IMG/VR virus record: IMGVR_UViG_3300025872_000046
Location: 1 to 64,000 of that record
From: a virus
Direction: 5' to 3' (one strand)
DNA length: 64,000 bases
Made by a program: the position numbers and the translations under genes
In this document: positions 59,222 through 64,000 of the stretch, piece by piece
Layout of the letters: each line of letters begins with the position of its first letter
Numbering within the stretch: position 1 is the first letter of the stretch
The notes under the pieces: generated by a model
Seen by the model: the letters and a program-made list of their open reading frames with translations, nothing else
Databases searched by the model: none
What the model was told of the DNA's origin: nothing

Positions 59222-59745
59222 AAAGAAATGTTCTATGCAGTTTCGAGGGTGTGGACCGAACGGGAAAGTCGGAGATTGCTCAAGAGCTCTCTCGACAGCT
59301 CGGAGTCCCATACTTCAAGAATACGGGTGAGTGGTCAACAGACCTCAAGGACCCATCATATTTCAAGAATCTTCTCGTCTATGGCGGCACGTTCCTCATC
59401 GACTTCATCCACCAGACGCAGCCTGATGCGATCCTTGATCGGCACTATCCGTCAGAGTGGGTCTACTCTCGCTTCTTCAATCGTGAGACGAACGAGGAAG
59501 TTGTCCGTAAGATTGACGAGAAGTTTGCTGAAGCGGGCGGCAAGATTATCCTTTGCCGCCGCAAGAGCTACAATGGGATCCAGGATGACCTTCATACCTA
59601 CGTTGACAGTAACGTTCTCGAGGGGCTCGATCGGCTTTACGATGAGTTCACGAAGTGGACAAAGTGCCCGGTCCTCACGGTCTGGGTCGATGATGAAGAC
59701 CTCAGCCGTGAAGTGAAGGAAATTCGGGAGTGGTTGAGCGCATGA
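59218..59745 (+). CDS. Deoxynucleoside monophosphate kinase-like protein
   Basis: 175 aa of the thymidylate-kinase type: FEGVDRTGKSEIAQELSRQL (P-loop), ILDRHYPSEWVYSRF (DR motif), ILCRRKSY in the lid region, and a C-terminal LTVWVDDED. It would phosphorylate a dNMP; lying between a GT and a ThyA-family gene, the substrate could be hydroxymethyl-dCMP, the job of T4 gp1, or dTMP. Overlaps both neighbours by ATGA, so all three are translated together. Confidence 0.75.
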   Translation: MKRNVLCSFEGVDRTGKSEIAQELSRQLGVPYFKNTGEWSTDLKDPSYFKNLLVYGGTFLIDFIHQTQPDAILDRHYPSEWVYSRFFNRETNEEVVRKIDEKFAEAGGKIILCRRKSYNGIQDDLHTYVDSNVLEGLDRLYDEFTKWTKCPVLTVWVDDEDLSREVKEIREWLSA

Positions 59746-60698
59746 AGTCGTATGAAAGTTTCACTCGAGCCTACGTGGACCTCTGTCGTCTCATCAGAGA
59801 TGAACATGAGTTTGAGTCGGCCCCTCGGGGGATGAAGATAAAGGAGAGCCTCGGTGTCCAGTTTCGTATCAAGAATCCTCGCGACCGTCTCCCTCTGGTT
59901 GCGGCTCGAAACTTCTCGGCCGCGTACTTCGTTGCGGAAACGCTCTGGTACCTGTCAGGATCCGATTCCACTGCATGGATCTCCCGGTACGCTTCCTTCT
60001 GGAAGAACATCACAGACGACGGTGTGACGGCGAACTCCGCCTACGGTGCTCGAATCTTCCGTCCGCATGACAGGATTGCTAACAGAGGAATTGTGCAGTG
60101 GGATTACGTGAAGGAGGAGCTCCGAAAGGACCCTGACTCCCGTCGAGCGGTCATCCACATCAGGACCCCGGACGACTCCCTCCACGCAGTGAAGGATGTC
60201 CCATGCACTCTCGCCCTCCAGTTCTTCATCCGTGAGGGCAAGCTTCATCTCCACGTCAACATGCGATCCAGCGACATCATCCTCGGGATCGCTTATGATG
60301 TCCCTGCTTTCACGATGATGCAGGAGATCATGGCAAACGAGCTGGGCGTCGGTCTTGGTGAGTACGTCCACACTTCAAACTCTCTTCACTGTTATGAAAG
60401 AGACTTTGAGATGCTGGACGCAATCGCTAATGACGAGGATGCGAAAGGTTGTCCCATGATGCCCCTGCCTGAAGTCTTCCCAACAGAGAAGCTTCTTGCC
60501 TATGAAGGGATGGTCTGGGGTTTGGGCGAGGCTGAGCTTAGGGACGGAGTCCACGAGATGGGAAGAGAAGAACAGCTCGTGAGAGACTGGACGCTGGTTC
60601 TTGGAAGTTTCAGAGCGAGGAAGCTGAAGGATGATCGACTCGCAAAGATCCAGCTTCTTTCTACTTCTGACAGAGTTTACCACTTCTACAATAGGTGA
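59742..60698 (+). CDS. ThyA-family dCMP hydroxymethylase-like enzyme
   Basis: 318 aa. Aligns without gaps to E. coli thymidylate synthase in the active site: C155 (VPCTLALQF) for C146, R175-S176 and D178 (RSSD) for R166/S167/D169, H216 and Y218 for H207/Y209. The residue at the base-selecting Asn177 position is Asp186 (LGIAYD). That Asp is found in T4 dCMP hydroxymethylase and switches thymidylate synthase toward dCMP. So hydroxymethyl- or methyl-dCMP synthesis is likelier than dTMP synthesis, which ThyX covers. GTG at 59730 is an alternative start. Confidence 0.8.
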   Translation: MKSYESFTRAYVDLCRLIRDEHEFESAPRGMKIKESLGVQFRIKNPRDRLPLVAARNFSAAYFVAETLWYLSGSDSTAWISRYASFWKNITDDGVTANSAYGARIFRPHDRIANRGIVQWDYVKEELRKDPDSRRAVIHIRTPDDSLHAVKDVPCTLALQFFIREGKLHLHVNMRSSDIILGIAYDVPAFTMMQEIMANELGVGLGEYVHTSNSLHCYERDFEMLDAIANDEDAKGCPMMPLPEVFPTEKLLAYEGMVWGLGEAELRDGVHEMGREEQLVRDWTLVLGSFRARKLKDDRLAKIQLLSTSDRVYHFYNR

Positions 60699-60701
60699 GA
60701 T

Positions 60702-61697
60702 ATGAAAGCGCTAGTTACTGGTGGGGCAGGTTTTATCGGGTCCAATCTAGTTCACAGTCTTGTGCAACTTGGCTGGACTGTCGATGTTGTCGATGACATG
60801 TCAAACGGCAGGATTGAATTTCTCGAAGGTGTCAATTTTCGAGTAGTCCCTGGGTTCCTGCTGGATCAATATGAAGAAAAGTATGAGCCCAATCGAGAAG
60901 GGCAGGTTCTTGTTGTCGAGGCTGACATGGAGATTCCCGGGATCCTCAAGAGAATCAGCGCGGGCAAGTATGACACTGTTTTTCATCTCGCGGCAAACCC
61001 ACGAGTAGAGTACACTGTACAGCATCCGGCTGCGACGACTGACGTGAACTGCACACGGACGCTCTCGCTTCTTGAGGCAGTGCAAACTTCTCCAACTCCT
61101 GTCCGCTTTGTCTTCTCTTCGACCTGCGCAGTGTACGGCGATGCGAAGATCATCCCCACGAGCGAGAGCGCTGAGAAGCTGCCACTCTCCCCATACGGTC
61201 TGCAGAAGTCCTACGTTGAGGACTACATTCACATCGCAAATCGCCTGCACGGTCTCGACGCTGTCTGCCTGCGTTACTTCAATGTCTACGGTCCTCGACA
61301 GGTTGCCGACTCGGCTTACGCAACAGCGATTACGGCATGGTGCAATCGAGTGAAGGAGGGTAAGCCTCTCCGTTCTGATGGCGACGGTGAACAGTCACGT
61401 GACATGGTGTTTGTTGGTGACATTGTAGGGGCGAACATTCTCGCCGCGACAAGGGTCGAGAAGTTCAACGGTGAGCGCATCAACATCGGAGCTGGTGAGA
61501 GATTCACGAACAATAAGATCCTCAACATGTTTCGTGAGCGCTTCAAGGACATTGAGATCGTTCACGCTCCCCCTCGACCGGGTGACGTTCGACACACTCT
61601 GAGTGACATTCGATACGCTGGAGAGCAGCTCGGATACACACCGCAGACCAAGTTCGAAGACGGACTCAGGCTCACCTGGGAATGGTGGGGTCTCTAA
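60702..61697 (+). CDS. NAD-dependent nucleotide-sugar epimerase/dehydratase
   Basis: 331 aa, extended SDR. VTGGAGFIGSNLV binds NAD; FSSTCAVYGD and SPYGLQKSYVEDY give the Ser/Thr and YxxxK catalytic residues; RYFNVYGPRQ binds the sugar nucleotide. Closest in pattern to UDP-glucose 4-epimerase. It probably interconverts a UDP-sugar. Starts three bases after the hydroxymethylase-like gene and overlaps the cupin gene (TAATG), so it belongs to the same operon and may supply the sugar donor. Confidence 0.88.
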   Translation: MKALVTGGAGFIGSNLVHSLVQLGWTVDVVDDMSNGRIEFLEGVNFRVVPGFLLDQYEEKYEPNREGQVLVVEADMEIPGILKRISAGKYDTVFHLAANPRVEYTVQHPAATTDVNCTRTLSLLEAVQTSPTPVRFVFSSTCAVYGDAKIIPTSESAEKLPLSPYGLQKSYVEDYIHIANRLHGLDAVCLRYFNVYGPRQVADSAYATAITAWCNRVKEGKPLRSDGDGEQSRDMVFVGDIVGANILAATRVEKFNGERINIGAGERFTNNKILNMFRERFKDIEIVHAPPRPGDVRHTLSDIRYAGEQLGYTPQTKFEDGLRLTWEWWGL

Positions 61698-62104
61698 TGG
61701 CAGCCCCAAAGGAAGCGTGGACGAGCAGGTCTACCCGAGAATCAAAGCCCTGGGGCGATACAATCGTCTGGCACGCTCTACAATCGATACATGGCAAGGT
61801 GATCACGATACACGAGGGCTGCAGGACGAGCCTGAAGTATCACAACATCAAATCAGAAGTTTTCTTTGTCCTCAGCGGGACCGTGAGGGTCACTTACGGA
61901 AATTCGAGGACTCTGAAGGACAGCGAAAAGCATCCATACAAGACGAACTTACTGAAGACGGGCGATACTTTCATCGTCCAATCAGAGTGTCCCTATCGCT
62001 TTGAGGCTCTCGAAGACTCCCGTCTCATCGAGGTCGGAGACAGAGTAGACGATACACCCATCAGAGTCGAGGACGACTATGGCCGTGCGAAGAAAGAGTC
62101 ATGA
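61697..62104 (+). CDS. Cupin of mannose-6-phosphate isomerase type
   Basis: 135 aa from ATG 61697. It matches the C-terminal cupin of bifunctional mannose-1-P guanylyltransferase/phosphomannose isomerase: SKPWGDTIVW, SLKYHNIKSEVFFVLSGTV (metal His/Glu), LKTGDTFIV, and RVEDDYGR at the end. It interconverts hexose phosphates, or acts on a nucleotide sugar. The upstream epimerase and GT suggest production of a particular sugar for transfer. The nucleotidyltransferase half is absent. Confidence 0.8.
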   Translation: MAAPKEAWTSRSTRESKPWGDTIVWHALQSIHGKVITIHEGCRTSLKYHNIKSEVFFVLSGTVRVTYGNSRTLKDSEKHPYKTNLLKTGDTFIVQSECPYRFEALEDSRLIEVGDRVDDTPIRVEDDYGRAKKES

Positions 62105-62144
62105 ATCTTCTTTAGCGCATTACCTGCTTTCACTTCGAGGTCTG

Positions 62145-62564
62145 TTACCCTGACAAGTCTGAGAGAATGAGACGCGAACCACTCATCCTGCTTCCTGTCT
62201 TGCTCCCACTTTCCAACTCTACCAATGTCTCTCGGTTTGCTCGACTCTCTACTCCGTACCTGTCAAGAAGAGTCTTCTTGATCTTGTCCCTTGTCTCCTT
62301 GAGCTGCATCGGGTTTTCTACTCCGTGAAGCTCAAGCATCTTCTTCTTGGCGAGGTTGTACCCCTCCCTTCCGACCCTGATGGACTCACCCCTGCATCGC
62401 CTACTGCAGAAAGTCAATCCGCTGGAGGAGTGACTGGCGTTAGCGGGTCTCTTGTCATAGGTGGTCTTGCAAAAATCGCATAGATATCGAAGGACGACGT
62501 TGATCTGCTTTGACTGCTCACCGTTCTTCTTGACCCTTGGGATCTCGATCCTCTCTATGAACAT
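62145..62564 (-). CDS. Homing-endonuclease-like fragment, only minus-strand gene
   Basis: 139 aa on the minus strand with a perfect AGGAGG seven bases before its ATG. Cys pairs (CDFC, then CSRRC) suggest a zinc finger, followed by HGVENPMQLKETRDKIKKTL and DRYGVESRANRETL, the repeated (Y/H)GVENPxQ...IKKT segments found in phage homing endonucleases. No HNH or GIY-YIG catalytic motif is seen, so it is a truncated or DNA-binding-only form. It lies alone between two plus-strand operons, a usual site for a mobile gene. Confidence 0.65.
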   Translation of the reverse strand: MFIERIEIPRVKKNGEQSKQINVVLRYLCDFCKTTYDKRPANASHSSSGLTFCSRRCRGESIRVGREGYNLAKKKMLELHGVENPMQLKETRDKIKKTLLDRYGVESRANRETLVELESGSKTGSRMSGSRLILSDLSG

Positions 62565-62642
62565 TTTGCCTCCTGTTATTAGATGTTCTCAACATTGATG
62601 TGGAGTGGAAAGACTATGATAAAGAAGTCACGGAAGTCACGG

Positions 62643-63191
62643 ATGAACAAAGAGTTTGTAATTTATTGCGGTCCCATGTGGTCGGGGAAGACCACAAGGT
62701 TGACTGCCGCAGTCGAGCGGCACCGCATCAGGCAGACTGAGGTTCTCTGTTTCAAGCCCGACATCGACGGTAGGTACGCGGCAAGCTCCATCGTCACCCA
62801 CTCAGGCTCGAGGATGGATGCTCTTTCAGTGAGCAAGGGAGAGCAGATAGTCCAACACGTCGCAGATCGAAGACCCGAGGTCGTTGCCGTTGACGAGGCG
62901 TTCATGATCGAAGGATGCGCCGATGCGTTGATAGAGATTTTCAAGAGGGGCGTCTCGGTCTACGTATCGTCCATCGAGTTGTCGGCCAACTTGAAGTCAT
63001 TTAGCGAGATAGAAAGGATGATGCCTTTTGCGACGAGGGTCGAGAAGTGCACGGCAGTATGTGTCTCCTGCGGAGATGACGCTGCTCTCACTCATCGAAG
63101 GGTTCCGTCTCTCGAAGAGATCTTGGTGGGTGGAGCAGATAGTTATGAACCGATGTGCTGGACTTGTCACCCACTTGCTAGCATCACCTAA
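62643..63191 (+). CDS. tdk: Thymidine kinase (TK1 type)
   Basis: 182 aa. P-loop YCGPMWSGKTTRL, then VLCFKPDIDGRY, a Walker B-like VVAVDEAFMI, and a C-terminal Cys zinc site (CVSCGDDA, CWTCH). Salvages thymidine to dTMP. ATG 62643 gives the usual short N-terminus; ATG 62616 is an in-frame alternative with GGAG upstream. The sequence before it codes a second MWSGKT (62598-62615), which looks like a partial duplication of the P-loop region. Confidence 0.88.
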   Translation: MNKEFVIYCGPMWSGKTTRLTAAVERHRIRQTEVLCFKPDIDGRYAASSIVTHSGSRMDALSVSKGEQIVQHVADRRPEVVAVDEAFMIEGCADALIEIFKRGVSVYVSSIELSANLKSFSEIERMMPFATRVEKCTAVCVSCGDDAALTHRRVPSLEEILVGGADSYEPMCWTCHPLASIT

Positions 63192-63197
63192 ATGATG

Positions 63198-63226
63198 TTG
63201 TTCAACTAGCAAGAGTGGCTTACAGT
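63198..63226 (+). promoter_or_regulatory. Possible sigma70-like promoter
   Basis: TTGTTC (63198) and TACAGT (63221) are spaced by 17 bases, just upstream of the DHH gene. Similar TACA(C/G)T boxes occur at 32217, 44609 and 54532. Confidence 0.35.
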
Positions 63227-63237
63227 ATACAGGACGG

Positions 63238-64000
63238 ATGGACATGATACTTGAGCCAACTTCGGTCGACCTCGTCATCTACCACGCAAATTGCACCGAC
63301 GGTTTCGGAGCGGCATACGCAGCGTGGAAGCTCCTCGGTGACAGGGCCGAGTATCACGCTGCAAAGTATGGGGAATCACCTCCCGATGTGAAGGGGAAGA
63401 ATGTCGTGGTTCTCGACTTCTCCTATGACAACCAGACGACAAAGCTCCTCATGAAGGAAGCAAAGGGATTCCTCATCATCGACCACCACAAGTCGGCGAT
63501 GGTCGAGCTCCACGACGTCTCCTGCACCCGCTTTGACATGACGCACAGCGGAGCGATGCTCGCCTGGAACTTCTTCCACCCGGGTAAGGAGGCTCCCCGG
63601 ATGATCAAGTTCATCGAGGACCGTGACCTCTGGAAGTGGGAGATTCCCTACTCGAAGGAGTTCTCCGCAGCCTTCGACATGGTGCCATTCGATTTCGAGG
63701 AGTTCGACAAGTACCTCGACGACTCGGCTGTCGACTCTGCACAGGAGCGCGGAGCCTACATCCTCGCCTACTCGAAGACGGTGATCTCCAAGATCTCGAA
63801 GAACGCCCACTCACGGAAGCTCGGCGGCAAGGACGTCCTCGTGGTGAACTCACCCCACTGGATGTCGGAGATCGGAGCGGCCCTCTCCCCCAAGTGCGAC
63901 TTTGCGGTGATCTGGTACTACGATCACGAGACGAGACAGGTGAAGGTGAGCCTCCGAGCCCACCACGACGACTCGGACGTGAGTGAGGTCGCAAAGAAGT
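63238..64000 (+). CDS. DHH-family phosphoesterase, cut by window end
   Basis: Visible 254 aa, still open at 64000. N-terminal IYHANCTDGFGAAYAAW (DxD-type motif with a Cys-Thr-Asp), VVVLDFSYD, and FLIIDHHKSAMVEL with the DHH triad; FIEDRDLWKW follows. A DHHA1-like C-terminal part begins near 63830. Members degrade oligoribonucleotides, cyclic dinucleotides or polyphosphate. Which one this phage protein hydrolyses is not evident; breaking down nanoRNA or second messengers would both fit infection. Start ATG 63238 with AGGA. Confidence 0.85.
   Translation, partial: MDMILEPTSVDLVIYHANCTDGFGAAYAAWKLLGDRAEYHAAKYGESPPDVKGKNVVVLDFSYDNQTTKLLMKEAKGFLIIDHHKSAMVELHDVSCTRFDMTHSGAMLAWNFFHPGKEAPRMIKFIEDRDLWKWEIPYSKEFSAAFDMVPFDFEEFDKYLDDSAVDSAQERGAYILAYSKTVISKISKNAHSRKLGGKDVLVVNSPHWMSEIGAALSPKCDFAVIWYYDHETRQVKVSLRAHHDDSDVSEVAKK

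Noticed and set aside
59742-60698. Simple call as thymidylate synthase ThyA
   Set aside because: The base-selecting Asn is Asp and thyX is present; a dCMP-acting enzyme fits better.
63139-63146. GATAGTTA inside the thymidine kinase gene
   Set aside because: Within coding sequence with no start codon downstream in the expected window; counted as a chance match.

Overview
The window is a 64 kb slice of the genome of a large contractile-tailed bacteriophage (myovirus), distantly related to the T4 superfamily. Evidence for this: a gp23-like major capsid protein with a T4-type N-terminal propeptide, gp13/14/15-like neck and tail-completion proteins, two gp18-like tail sheaths, a gp19-like tail tube, a LysM baseplate protein, a gp32-like single-strand binding protein and a UvsX/RecA recombinase. 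It is not a close T4 relative. The replicative polymerase is a bacterial-type DnaE (family C), the ribonucleotide reductase is the B12-dependent class II type, and it carries ThyX, a eukaryote-type (GSII) glutamine synthetase and an MBD4-like DNA glycosylase. The host cannot be named from the sequence; an M15-peptidase endolysin and B12 use suggest a cobalamin-using bacterium. Genes are tightly packed, often with ATGA overlaps, and all but one lie on the + strand. I saw no tRNA and no CRISPR array. No stretch over 300 bases lacks a gene.

Layout. 1-8.1 kb: scaffold, capsid, a small virion protein, a ParB-like protein, neck and tail completion. 8.2-14.7 kb: two sheath paralogues and the tube. 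14.8-21.6 kb: tail chaperone with a probable +1 frameshift, then a 1793-residue tape measure. 21.6-29.5 kb: baseplate. 29.5-32.2 kb: a minimal PolA-like protein, an HD-family pseudoenzyme and small proteins with capsid-targeting-like N-termini. 32.3-39.3 kb: replication block (gp32, UvsX, 5'-3' exonuclease, DnaB helicase, NrdJ). 39.3-46 kb: ClpP-like protease, GSII, ThyX, endolysin, two base-excision glycosylases, FkbM methyltransferase, dCTPase/dUTPase-like protein. 46-52.2 kb: tail fibres, a J-domain protein and a polyglycine adhesin. 52.2-58.1 kb: a nucleotidyltransferase-like protein, a phosphoesterase, small proteins and DnaE. 58.2-62.1 kb: a putative DNA-cytosine hypermodification cluster. 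62.1-64 kb: the single minus-strand gene (homing-endonuclease-like fragment), thymidine kinase and a DHH phosphoesterase cut by the window edge.

Two systems stand out. First, 58.2-62.1 kb encodes a beta-glucosyltransferase-like enzyme, a dNMP kinase, a ThyA-family enzyme with the Asn-to-Asp change expected of a dCMP hydroxymethylase, a nucleotide-sugar epimerase and a sugar-isomerase cupin. Together with the dCTPase-like gene at 45.6 kb this looks like a full pathway for glycosylated 5-hydroxymethylcytosine, possibly with a sugar other than glucose. The MBD4-like glycosylase would suit repair of deaminated modified cytosines. Second, a recurring box, NATA(G/C)TTA, lies just upstream of structural and lysis genes and looks like a non-canonical late promoter. 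At six loci it sits in the loop of a hairpin whose 3' arm holds the Shine-Dalgarno or start codon, as in T4 gene e. At three others it abuts an ATG that has no Shine-Dalgarno, which predicts leaderless late mRNAs.
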